Shown: positions 36,766 through 44,647 of the stretch, one piece after another | Layout of the letters: every line of letters begins with the position of its first letter | Position numbering within the stretch: position 1 is the first letter of the stretch | Source: Candidatus Margulisiibacteriota bacterium | Lineage (GTDB): Bacteria > Margulisbacteria > Riflemargulisbacteria > GWF2-39-127 | Length of the DNA stretch: 64,000 bases | Direction: 5' to 3' | NCBI GenBank assembly: GCA_003242895.1 | Contig: QKMY01000045.1 | Coordinates: forward strand, 186,001-250,000 | Notes under the pieces: generated by a model | What the model was told of the DNA's origin: nothing | Seen by the model: only the letters and a program-made list of their open reading frames with translations | Databases searched by the model: none | Program-made: the position numbers and the translations under genes

Positions 36766-39621
36766 ATTTCTAATCTTGAGATAGACACGAGTAATGTAAC
36801 TATAGCCAATAAGTTAAAGGCAAATGCTTCTATAGATAACTTAGAGATTTTATCAGAAATTTTTAGTAGAATTAATAATTTGCCTGAAAAAGATCTTATC
36901 GTGCAGATAGTTGGCGGACTAATTAATGAAAACACCTCTCTTCAACAGCGGATCGAGCAGGAAAAAATAAAGCTCCAGCAAAGAAATCACGAATTATCAG
37001 TCCTTTATAATGTCAGCGCGGCCTTAAGTTATTATCTCAGCTATCAAGAGATTGCCAGCTTAATTATGAATTCGCTCTATAGTATTTTAACCTATGATTT
37101 CTGTTCTATTCTTTTGCATGATATTTCTGAAAACAAAGTTATCTACCTTAAGTCCTCACCCTATTTACACAAATCTTTTATAGACAACGTGATATCCAAT
37201 GTCTACAAGACAGCCGAAACCTTCTTCCAACAAAAAATAGATTATAATAATATCACAGTTAATTCTGAGCAGATCTCCATTGACGAAGCCTACGCAATTG
37301 ACGATATCTCTCAGAACATCAGGTCATTTATTAATATCCCGCTCTCATTTAAAGGTGAAATCATTGGAATAACTAGTCTATGCAGTGTTCATGAAAAAGC
37401 TTTTTCAAGAGAAAAAATCGCTTTTGCCTATACTATTGCAAACCAGATGGCCACGGTGCTTGGAAGGCTCAGCCAATTAGTTGAAAGTGAAAAAAAGAGA
37501 ATCAGCCATCTTATCGAGCACCTGGAAGATGCGATCATCATTTTAGACACCAACCAGCAACCTCTCACTCTCAACAAACAAGCGCGTGCTCTTTTCGGCT
37601 TTAAAAATAAAAGCGGGTTTAAGAAAATAGCTAAAATTCTACAAAAGATAAAAATATCCCATCTGGTAAAAGAAGCGCTACAGAACAATACTAAAATTTC
37701 GGGGCAGGAAATTAGTATTCAAAAAAACCAGGAAATCTTGATCTTTTTGGTCAATATCGACCCGGTCTATTCATCTGGGACGAACTTCTTCTCCGGGATT
37801 GCGATTTCACTCAAAAACATATCCTATTTAAAGAAAATCGAAAAAGAAAAGTCGGAGAAAATAGCGATTATCAATAAAGCGCGGGAACTTATTAACTCCA
37901 TCGCCAATCAAGAAAAATTATTCTCAATTTTAGGTGATTACATTTTAAATGTCGCAAACGCCGATATGGGAGCACTTTACCTTCTTGAGAAAAAAATTCT
38001 TTGTACAAAGTCATCATGGGTACTCCCGACGAAGTCAAAATCACGATATATTTCTGAATTCGAAGCAAATTTCCCTGAATCCATTGAATTCATAACAATG
38101 GCAACCGGAGATAATCTGCTCAAAAAAACAATTCAGGCCAGGCGTACCCTTATCTTTAAAAATATCCCGTTAAAAAAGAATTTCCTCTTGGAAAAAGCCA
38201 CAAAAAACTCACAGGAAGTAGATATAGTCCTTAAGGAACTCATATCAGTTCCACTCCTCTCAAAGGAACGAGTAATTGGAATCCTTACTGTCATAAGAAA
38301 AGACAAGCCCGAGATCCAGGAGCTTTCAAAAGATGATATCGAAACATTGGAAACAATCGCCTCACTTTCGGCTTCAGCAATTGAAAATGCCTATCTCTAC
38401 CAAAAAACCCTTAATGAACAGAAAATACAACAAGAATTAAAACTTGCCCACGAAATACAAAAAAGAATACTCCCGAAAAAGCTACCAAAAAGTACTAATT
38501 TTGAATATGGAGGGATTAGCATCCCGGCCCGTGGGATAGGTGGAGACTATTATGATTTTTTTCAAGTTAACAAAAATGATAATAATCATATCGGAATAGC
38601 CATTATTGACGTTATCGGAAAAGGGATTCCGGCAGCCCTTATCACAATTATGATCAAATCTATTATCCAAATAAATGTAAAGGGCTTTCAAAACACCAAA
38701 GAGGTTATAAAAAACATTAATATAGCAGTTTTAAATGAGCCTGCTATAACAAAATTCGTACCGATGTTCTACTGTATTATTAATGACTCCATGAGAGAAC
38801 TTCGGTATACCAATGCCGGTCATGAAGTACCACTCCTGTTTGTTGCAAAAACTGATGAATTCTTAAAGCTTGATACCGAAGGGTTTCCTGTGGGAGGCCT
38901 TGAAGACATTGATTATGAACAAAAAAGCCTGATTTTAGCACCGGGAGACATCTTATCTATATACACTGATGGTATAGTTGAAGCTAGAAGCCCTGAAGGA
39001 GAAAATTTTGGGGAAGACCGACTCCAAAAATACATACGAAAATACAAACATTTACCTTCAAATAAAATCGTCGATAAAATATATACGAGCCTAATTAATT
39101 TTGTTAAAGATGCTCCGCAGCATGATGACATCACGCTCGTCATTATAAAAGCAAAAGACCTCGATGGAATATCGGTCAGACATCAAGATAAAGTTTTATG
39201 GGAAAAACAACTTCATATCTCAAGCGCAACTAAGAATGTTAAATTGGTGCGAGAGGCTGTCGAAGAAGCAAGCAAAATTATGGGATTTAATACATCGGCA
39301 ATTTATGATATAAAACTAGCAGTAAATGAAGCACATGCAAATATTATCAAACATGCCTACGGAAATGATCCAGACCAAAATATAATATTTAAAGTTACCG
39401 TATTTGTTGACCGGGTCGAATATTATTTTCAAGATTTCGGGAAAACATATGGAGAACTAGCAATAAAACAAACCCGTAGCCTTGACGACTTTCAAGGGAA
39501 TGGACTCGGTGTGTTCTTGATAAAATCGACAATGGACGATGTTACATATAAAATCGATCCAGGGAAGGGAACAGAACTAATAATGATAAAATATTCCGAA
39601 CAGCTTGAAAATAATGTATAA
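36766..39621 (+). CDS. GAF-PP2C-HATPase regulator (RsbU- and RsbW-type domains in one chain)
   Basis: About 951 residues. Order: an N-terminal helical coil, a GAF domain (about 75-205), a PAS-like segment (about 245-345), a second GAF-like domain (about 360-545), a coil EIQKRILPKKLP, a SpoIIE/RsbU-type PP2C phosphatase (about 575-790; GIGGDYYDFF, IIDVIGKGIPAAL, YTNAGHEVPLL, YTDGIVEARSPEGENFG, HDDITLVII) and an RsbW/SpoIIAB-type HATPase (about 815-945; NEAHANIIKHAYGND, GNGLGVFLI). AGGAGG (36753-36758) lies seven bases before an ATT at 36766. From the upstream stop to TTG 36880 the frame has no ATG, GTG or TTG, and TTG 36880 has no ribosome binding site, so ATT is the likely start. It probably phosphorylates and dephosphorylates the adjacent STAS protein; no sigma factor is adjacent. 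Confidence 0.88.
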   Translation: MSNLEIDTSNVTIANKLKANASIDNLEILSEIFSRINNLPEKDLIVQIVGGLINENTSLQQRIEQEKIKLQQRNHELSVLYNVSAALSYYLSYQEIASLIMNSLYSILTYDFCSILLHDISENKVIYLKSSPYLHKSFIDNVISNVYKTAETFFQQKIDYNNITVNSEQISIDEAYAIDDISQNIRSFINIPLSFKGEIIGITSLCSVHEKAFSREKIAFAYTIANQMATVLGRLSQLVESEKKRISHLIEHLEDAIIILDTNQQPLTLNKQARALFGFKNKSGFKKIAKILQKIKISHLVKEALQNNTKISGQEISIQKNQEILIFLVNIDPVYSSGTNFFSGIAISLKNISYLKKIEKEKSEKIAIINKARELINSIANQEKLFSILGDYILNVANADMGALYLLEKKILCTKSSWVLPTKSKSRYISEFEANFPESIEFITMATGDNLLKKTIQARRTLIFKNIPLKKNFLLEKATKNSQEVDIVLKELISVPLLSKERVIGILTVIRKDKPEIQELSKDDIETLETIASLSASAIENAYLYQKTLNEQKIQQELKLAHEIQKRILPKKLPKSTNFEYGGISIPARGIGGDYYDFFQVNKNDNNHIGIAIIDVIGKGIPAALITIMIKSIIQINVKGFQNTKEVIKNINIAVLNEPAITKFVPMFYCIINDSMRELRYTNAGHEVPLLFVAKTDEFLKLDTEGFPVGGLEDIDYEQKSLILAPGDILSIYTDGIVEARSPEGENFGEDRLQKYIRKYKHLPSNKIVDKIYTSLINFVKDAPQHDDITLVIIKAKDLDGISVRHQDKVLWEKQLHISSATKNVKLVREAVEEASKIMGFNTSAIYDIKLAVNEAHANIIKHAYGNDPDQNIIFKVTVFVDRVEYYFQDFGKTYGELAIKQTRSLDDFQGNGLGVFLIKSTMDDVTYKIDPGKGTELIMIKYSEQLENNV

Positions 39622-39677
39622 ACCATTATAAAATATGAAAAGGTAATGCTAATTAAATCTAGAGAAGGAGTTTCACC

Positions 39678-40064
39678 ATGGAAATTAAGCAAAGAACGAA
39701 AAATAACGTAATTATCTTAGATATTGGATACGAGCTTACAAAAAATGATGAAGGACAAGAAACTGTAACAGGATTTACCGAGCTTGATATTGACAATCAT
39801 TTTATCTTTTTAGAAGCCATCGATGCTCTTCTCGATTCAGGACAAAATAATATCATTGTTAATTTAAGCAATGTATCCTATATAGACAGCTCAGGATTGG
39901 GCTCAATATTTGACGGCTACAGAAAAACCATTGCAAAAAATGGCAATTTAAAGTTATCAAATACCAATAAAGACGTAAAACGTGTTCTTGAAATTACAAA
40001 AATTTCTAAAAAGATTGATATTTTCGACACTGAAGATGAAGCGCTACAAAGCTTTCATTCATAA
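39678..40064 (+). CDS. STAS-domain anti-sigma-factor antagonist
   Basis: A 128-residue STAS protein of the SpoIIAA/RsbV type. The phosphorylatable Ser lies in VSYIDSSGLGSIFDGY. The loop before it is longer than in SpoIIAA (LTKNDEGQETVTGFTELD inserted after the first strand). GAAGGAG lies seven bases before ATG 39678. It follows the PP2C/HATPase protein by 56 bases, the natural kinase/phosphatase for this Ser. Together they form a partner-switching module whose output is not visible. Confidence 0.9.
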   Translation: MEIKQRTKNNVIILDIGYELTKNDEGQETVTGFTELDIDNHFIFLEAIDALLDSGQNNIIVNLSNVSYIDSSGLGSIFDGYRKTIAKNGNLKLSNTNKDVKRVLEITKISKKIDIFDTEDEALQSFHS

Positions 40065-40102
40065 ATGCTAAGGTGCTAAGCTAACATCTATCGCAAATCC
40101 GT

Positions 40103-40144
40103 ATTATAAAAAATACTCTATGAGTATTTTTTATAATCTTTTTG
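40103..40144 (+). terminator. Intrinsic terminator after the STAS gene
   Basis: A perfect 16-bp stem (40103-40118 with 40122-40137), three-base loop and a T-rich tail. It ends the PP2C/STAS operon. The next gene starts only about 20 bases beyond and so may depend on read-through or an unseen promoter. Confidence 0.88.
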
Positions 40145-40165
40145 TTTATAACTGAACTGAGAATT

Positions 40166-40753
40166 ATGGAAAGTGATCACTTACACAATATTGTAAAAGT
40201 TCTTGAGGGTAATGATATTACAAAAATATCAGAAGCCCTTACGTTCATTATTTTTTCTAATCCGGCAATAGACAGCAAGCTATTACTTAACCTTCTTAAT
40301 CACTCTCTCCCGGAAATCTCACTGGGAGCGTTTCAAGCACTCGGATCTTATAACGGGATTTTTAATGAGCAGATTATCGAGGAACTTAAAGAAAATGATG
40401 ACCAAATCAAGCAGGCAATGCTTATAGCAGCACTTTCGGTCCAGCCTACCGAGGCAAGTATTGCTTATTTTGTTGAATGCCTATCAGCCCAAGATGAAGT
40501 ATTGCAATCGGTGGCCCTAGAAATACTCACAAATTATCAGGAGTTAAGTCTCATACCTTTATTAACCAAAACCTTAACAGCCACGGAACATGAGCTCATT
40601 GCGATTAAAACAGTTTTTGAAAAAATCGGCACAACAAAAGTATTCGAGCTCCTTAAGCAAACTCCTTTTGAGGCTATTCTTGAAAATTTGAAAAAAATAT
40701 ATTCGGAAGATGAACTCAAGCAGCTTTCCGTTTCTTCTATCAACCCTCTTTAA
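40166..40753 (+). CDS. HEAT-repeat-like protein
   Basis: About 195 residues with repeated helical pairs typical of HEAT repeats: LLNHSLPEISLGAFQALGSY, IKQAMLIAALSVQPTEA, CLSAQDEVLQSVALEILTNY and IPLLTKTLTATEHELIAIKT. No signal peptide or membrane helix. ATG 40166 follows CTGAG weakly; TTG 40142 overlaps the terminator. It probably serves as a protein-protein scaffold. The function is unknown, and the link to the preceding regulatory module is only position. Confidence 0.65.
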   Translation: MESDHLHNIVKVLEGNDITKISEALTFIIFSNPAIDSKLLLNLLNHSLPEISLGAFQALGSYNGIFNEQIIEELKENDDQIKQAMLIAALSVQPTEASIAYFVECLSAQDEVLQSVALEILTNYQELSLIPLLTKTLTATEHELIAIKTVFEKIGTTKVFELLKQTPFEAILENLKKIYSEDELKQLSVSSINPL

Positions 40754-41137
40754 TATAAAAAGTTGTTCGCCATTTTTCCCGTCGCTACAATCTGATGACA
40801 CCGGATAATTTACCGGAATACGCAGAGACCTCATTCGCACTTCTCACCGCATCGCTATTTACCTCAACAATAGCCCTTGCGCACCCAACAAGCCCAAACC
40901 TGCCGCCTGGCGCTTTTGAGCCATAGCAGCCGAAATCGAGCCTCTGCGACGAACGCATTTACGTCAATCATTTAAAACAGAGCGATTGGAATTCACAAAG
41001 ATAATTCTTTTAAAATTCTCACTGAGAATACTTTGAGGATAGTTACTATATTTCTTTCGATATAATTTATTAATATTTATTCAAAAAAGTATCTTTTAGG
41101 ATAGAATAGTGCGGGAAGGAAATATTTCAGCAATAAT
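40754..41137. other. Intergenic region with a GC-rich patch
   Basis: No conserved gene is recognised. Positions about 40780-40960 are markedly richer in G and C than the flanks. Open frames run on both strands: 43 codons on plus (40795-40926) and 57 codons on minus (40785-40958), neither with a ribosome binding site. It could be a gene remnant or a structured RNA. The rest is AT-rich. Confidence 0.4.
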
Positions 41138-41177
41138 AAAAATTATAAAAGGGACTATACATTAACAGTACAGTCCC
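41138..41177 (-). terminator. Intrinsic terminator downstream of the lipoprotein gene
   Basis: GGGACT (41151-41156) pairs with AGTCCC (41172-41177), extended by further pairs around the loop. Read on the minus strand the stem is followed by TTTTATAATTTTT. A second AT hairpin (around 41286-41312) lies between it and the gene. Confidence 0.65.
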
Positions 41178-41327
41178 TCATTATAATTACCATATGATAT
41201 TTATAATGCCTTAGAATATAACAAATCTGAGTTATGTTAGTTTAAAAAGAGAAGGAGGAAGATGTACTAATAAACTAACAATTCTATTTAGAATTATTGT
41301 TATAATTCTAAAGGCTATTTTCAAATA

Positions 41328-41573
41328 TTATTTAGCTGCTGGAGCTTCTGCTGCTGGAGCTTCTGCCGCTGGGGCTTCTGCTGCTGGAGCTGCTTGCTCA
41401 GCTGGTGTAGCTACTTCTTCTGTTGCTGGAGCTGCGGTAGCTGGTGCTACTGCTTCCTGTTGATTTTCTTGTGGTGTTTCTGTTGCTTCTTGGTTGCTCT
41501 TTTGACCACATCCTGCAATACATAGAATACTAAGAGCTGCTATTGTTAACATTAAACTAATCTTTTTTACCAT
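41328..41573 (-). CDS. Ala/Pro/Glu-rich small lipoprotein
   Basis: An 81-residue predicted lipoprotein. The signal peptide KKISLMLTIAALSILCIAGC ends in the lipobox IAGC, with Cys as the lipidated residue; lspA at 9.2 kb would cleave it. The mature part has no globular domain: Gln, Glu, Pro, Ala and Thr rich, ending in three EAPAA repeats. It probably forms a flexible spacer at the membrane. ATG 41573 is chosen because the signal peptide starts there; GAGGAGG is 11 bases upstream. An upstream ATG at 41612 has its own GGAGG and would add 13 polar residues. Confidence 0.75.
   Translation of the reverse strand: MVKKISLMLTIAALSILCIAGCGQKSNQEATETPQENQQEAVAPATAAPATEEVATPAEQAAPAAEAPAAEAPAAEAPAAK
41335..41391. 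repeat. 15-base tandem repeat in the lipoprotein gene
   Basis: Three copies of GCTGCTGGAGCTTCT (one with two changes) plus a partial fourth, encoding the EAPAA repeats. Such repeats can gain or lose units by slippage. Confidence 0.85.
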
Positions 41574-41964
41574 TGTATTATTTTCCTCCTCATTTATATT
41601 TGATATTTGCATATCTTTTCTTCCTCCTTTTTGGGCCTTTCTTTTTTTTAGAGTTCCCTGTGCATATAATAATAATATTTTGCCTATTTTGTCTATACAC
41701 TGCGTTATTTAACTTAAATATGATTTTTTTATTGCAGCTATAGCTTTTTTTGACATTAAAAACAAGCAACAGGAAAAAGATATATATTTTTTTCTATAAA
41801 ATTTTTCATTTATATTTGATATTTTTTTAAAAAAAACCGACACTTTCTTATTTTTCTAACTTACCGACAGTCAACATAACGATAATTTTAAATGTTTAAC
41901 CTGCGATATTTAATGGGTAAAAAAAACAGGGAAGACAAATTAATTCCCTTAGGTATTTTTACTT
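41574..41964. other. Intergenic region between the lipoprotein and GH8 genes
   Basis: It is very AT-rich. It carries the lipoprotein promoter and leader on the minus strand. A small inverted repeat (GGGAA and TTCCC around 41928-41950) lies just before the GH8 start. I see no gene. Confidence 0.5.
41666..41695 (-). promoter_or_regulatory. Promoter of the lipoprotein gene
   Basis: On the minus strand TAGACA (41690-41695), an 18-base spacer and TATTAT (41666-41671), about 90 bases before the coding start. Confidence 0.45.
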
Positions 41965-43740
41965 ATGATACTTTCAAAGCTATTTCTGATCCTTTCACTC
42001 CTCACTCTAGTGTGTAGCTATGCGTTAGCTGCCGATGACATCCTCAAAACCAGTTGGGAACATTATAAAAGTTACAAGATTGAACCTGATGGAAGGCCAT
42101 TAGCAGACCTCGACAGGGAAGATATCGCTAATGGAAGCAAAGATTCCTATTTAACTTTTTCAGAAACTGTCTCATACGTACTATTCCGCTCAGTTTGGGT
42201 CAATGACAAAGAAACTTTCGATAAAACCTGGAAATGGGCGTATCATAACCTCATGAGAAAAAACATTAAGACATTCAATTGGCAAACAAAACAGTGGACA
42301 GAACTTCCAATAGAAAAGCAAGATAATCTCTTTGCCTGGAGATGGACAAAAAACGTAAATCAATCAGGACGAGACGGAGTCATTTACTATACCTGGCAAA
42401 AAAACAATCTTGAAAAGCAATGGAGGTCCGGGTATGACGTTGCTCCTGATGGCGATGAATTAATAGCAGGGTCCCTCATTTTTGCTCATAATCGATGGGG
42501 TTCAGAAAAAGGCGAACTCAACTACCTTTCCAATGCAAAAAATATTTTACATGATCTCTGGAACAAATGCGTTCTAAAAATCACGCCAGGCGAAATTGAT
42601 GGATTTGACAATCCTCTTACCGTAGGCGCTTGGTTCTCATATTCATCGGATGGGTTATCAGTAAAAAAGAAACTCGTTAACGGAATAAGCACCGGACATG
42701 GTCTCTATGCGGGATCTTTCGGCGCAACCTATATGGGGATAGGAAAAGTCCTGGGCAATTCAAACTTATCGGAAACAGAAGGCCTGTCTTTTTATGCAAA
42801 GGGCACTGACGCAGTTAGAATTATTATTGAAGATACTAACGGATTAAAAGCAAGTATAGTAAAAAATCTATGGGAAGAGGATTGGGAAAATATTGTTTTT
42901 TCATTCAGCGAGATGGATTCCCCTCGCGAATTTAATTGGGAAGGCGTTAAAAACATAATGTTTCAACCAGAAGGAGACGAATTTTATATCGACAATATAA
43001 TTCTTTATGGCGGAAAAATTATTGGAAAGCCAAGGATACACCTTGTTTCAAACGATCATGGACAGCCATGGATCAATATATCCTATTATATGCCCTTTCT
43101 CTATGAGATATTTGCAGGCGTCGACACTGCAAGACCATGGAAAGAACTTATAGAATCAACGTATTATGATATTAATCGAGGTTCGACTGCTAAATTAAAA
43201 AATCAAAAAGGTGAATTGGTTATTGGAAATAACACCCTTGTTCCTGACTGGTTCATGTACTCGCTCACTGGAGAAGTTATTGACCTCCCCTGGGCACAAG
43301 ATAATAAGATTGATGATTACCTTTGCAGCTGGGACGCTTTTAGAATCTGGTTTTTTATTTCGCTTCATAGTTCCTGGTACGAAACCTCACTACCGGAAAA
43401 TATCTTAAAGAATAAAACCTATGAATTCTTTAAGACTGAACTTAATAAAAATGGGTTTATTCGAGGCGGCTACTATTTATCTGGGAAATCAGGAGATATA
43501 AGAGGACTTAACTACGAATACCCCGGAATAAATGGGGCCTATCTGGCTTTCTTTCATGCAGCAGGAGATACTGTAAATGCAAAAAAAATATTTAATAGAA
43601 TGCAAAACCGATATAATGCTGCTGGATATTGGGATAAAGACCCTTATGATTATTACAGTCAAAACTGGGCATGGTTAGGGTTAGCTTTTTATAAAGACAG
43701 AGGGAAAGAATTATTTAATTTTTTACCGCTAAGAAGATAA
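41965..43740 (+). CDS. Secreted glycoside hydrolase family 8 enzyme with an inserted sugar-binding-like domain
   Basis: A 591-residue protein with a signal peptide (LFLILSLLTLVCSYALA). The GH8 fold, which cleaves beta-1,4 glucans, xylans or chitosan, is recognised by YLTFSETVSYVLFRSVWVND with E67 as the probable acid, DKETFDKTWKWAYHNL, LFAWRW, VAPDGDELIAGSLIFAHNRW (substrate Asp region) and SWDAFRIWFFIS (probable base). Between residues about 211 and 352, inside the helical barrel, sits a beta-sandwich-like segment (DGLSVKKKLVNG, TEGLSFYAKGTDAVRIII, KNIMFQPEGDEFYIDNIILY) resembling CBM or CIA30-type domains. GH8 resumes at QPWINISYYMP. It could process cell-made glucan (like BcsZ) or external polymer. 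No cellulose synthase is nearby. The ribosome binding site is weak. Confidence 0.8.
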   Translation: MILSKLFLILSLLTLVCSYALAADDILKTSWEHYKSYKIEPDGRPLADLDREDIANGSKDSYLTFSETVSYVLFRSVWVNDKETFDKTWKWAYHNLMRKNIKTFNWQTKQWTELPIEKQDNLFAWRWTKNVNQSGRDGVIYYTWQKNNLEKQWRSGYDVAPDGDELIAGSLIFAHNRWGSEKGELNYLSNAKNILHDLWNKCVLKITPGEIDGFDNPLTVGAWFSYSSDGLSVKKKLVNGISTGHGLYAGSFGATYMGIGKVLGNSNLSETEGLSFYAKGTDAVRIIIEDTNGLKASIVKNLWEEDWENIVFSFSEMDSPREFNWEGVKNIMFQPEGDEFYIDNIILYGGKIIGKPRIHLVSNDHGQPWINISYYMPFLYEIFAGVDTARPWKELIESTYYDINRGSTAKLKNQKGELVIGNNTLVPDWFMYSLTGEVIDLPWAQDNKIDDYLCSWDAFRIWFFISLHSSWYETSLPENILKNKTYEFFKTELNKNGFIRGGYYLSGKSGDIRGLNYEYPGINGAYLAFFHAAGDTVNAKKIFNRMQNRYNAAGYWDKDPYDYYSQNWAWLGLAFYKDRGKELFNFLPLRR

Positions 43741-44232
43741 TGCGATATTAATAACTATCCGGCCAACTTTCGTATCAATAGGAATATGCAATATCTTTGT
43801 AATTTTTTCTGGTGCTGAAAAGGAGGAGGCAGTAATTATTTCGGGCGTAGAAATATCAAAACAGATTCCGCTTTCTCGCAGGTATGAAATTGCCTTTCCG
43901 GCAATCATATTGGCCATTTCTTTGATTGTAGCCGTCACCATTCCATTATATAAATTCAATACCGTACTATTCATTATTTCGGAAACCTTTATCGAAGTTT
44001 CTTCTTTCATATCAAAAATAAACAATCCTTCCAAATCACCAAAAAAGTTTATTATTATAAGCTGCTCACCGAGAAAACTGTATTCTTTTTTTATTGAAAG
44101 TTCACCTTGTTTAATTTCGGATGATGGAAGTAACTGCCGCAGGACTGATAATGCCCCGGTAACAAAAGGATTGATTATGTCGGCTTTCATATTGTTTACA
44201 ATATCCCTTCTAACGAATTTAATTACACCCAA
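43729..44232 (-). CDS. cheX: CheX-like CheY-P phosphatase
   Basis: A 167-residue CheC/CheX/FliY-family protein with a single active-site motif E-x-x-N in ATIKEMANMIAGKAISYL. This pattern and length match CheX, a dimeric CheY-P phosphatase. The C-terminus LHIPIDTKVGRIVINIAL is the usual last strand. Start: TTG 44232 abuts the cheY stop; ATG 44190 (AGAAGG upstream, loosely spaced) would give 153 residues and begin MKADIINPF, closer to typical CheX. Its 3' end overlaps the end of the GH8 gene by 12 bases, convergently. It is last in cheA-cheY-cheX. Confidence 0.85.
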   Translation of the reverse strand: MGVIKFVRRDIVNNMKADIINPFVTGALSVLRQLLPSSEIKQGELSIKKEYSFLGEQLIIINFFGDLEGLFIFDMKEETSIKVSEIMNSTVLNLYNGMVTATIKEMANMIAGKAISYLRESGICFDISTPEIITASSFSAPEKITKILHIPIDTKVGRIVINIALSS

Positions 44233-44613
44233 TTAATATCTTTTGTTGAGTACATACTTAATTACGTCCTTAACGATAGAGGGCGTGAACGGTTTAACAA
44301 TAAAATGCTTTGCACCCAAAAGGATTGCTTTTTTTACCTCATCTTTATTTCCTAAAGCACTAATCATAATAACTTTTGCTTTCGGATTTATCTTCAAAAG
44401 TTCTTGCAAAGTGACTATTCCATCTTGTTTCGGCATCGAAATATCAAGAGTCACAAGATCAACATTATCAGCTATATTTTTATATTTCTCAATAGCATCC
44501 ATTCCATCAGTTGCCTTATCTATAACTTCGCAACCAATTGTCTCCAGATTCTTTATCAACAAATTAATCATAAATTCCGAATCATCAACAATAAACACCT
44601 TTGCAAGGACCAT
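44233..44613 (-). CDS. cheY: CheY-like response regulator
   Basis: A 126-residue single receiver domain. The acidic pair is D10/D11 (FIVDDSEFM) and the phospho-acceptor D57 (LVTLDISMPKQDG). Thr/Ser switch region VIMISALGNK and Lys in FIVKPFTPS are present. It lies between cheA and cheX with 34- and 0-base spacing, so it is the likely CheA output that binds FliM. GGAG precedes ATG 44613. Confidence 0.93.
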   Translation of the reverse strand: MVLAKVFIVDDSEFMINLLIKNLETIGCEVIDKATDGMDAIEKYKNIADNVDLVTLDISMPKQDGIVTLQELLKINPKAKVIMISALGNKDEVKKAILLGAKHFIVKPFTPSIVKDVIKYVLNKRY

Positions 44614-44647
44614 ATTAAATTCTCCTACTCAGTTTTTTTACGTTCGC

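Noticed and set aside
41240-41270. Strong AAGGAGG followed by ATG TAC TAA on the plus strand
   Set aside because: A two-codon frame cannot be called a gene; the purine-rich match is probably chance, though a regulatory start-stop is possible.
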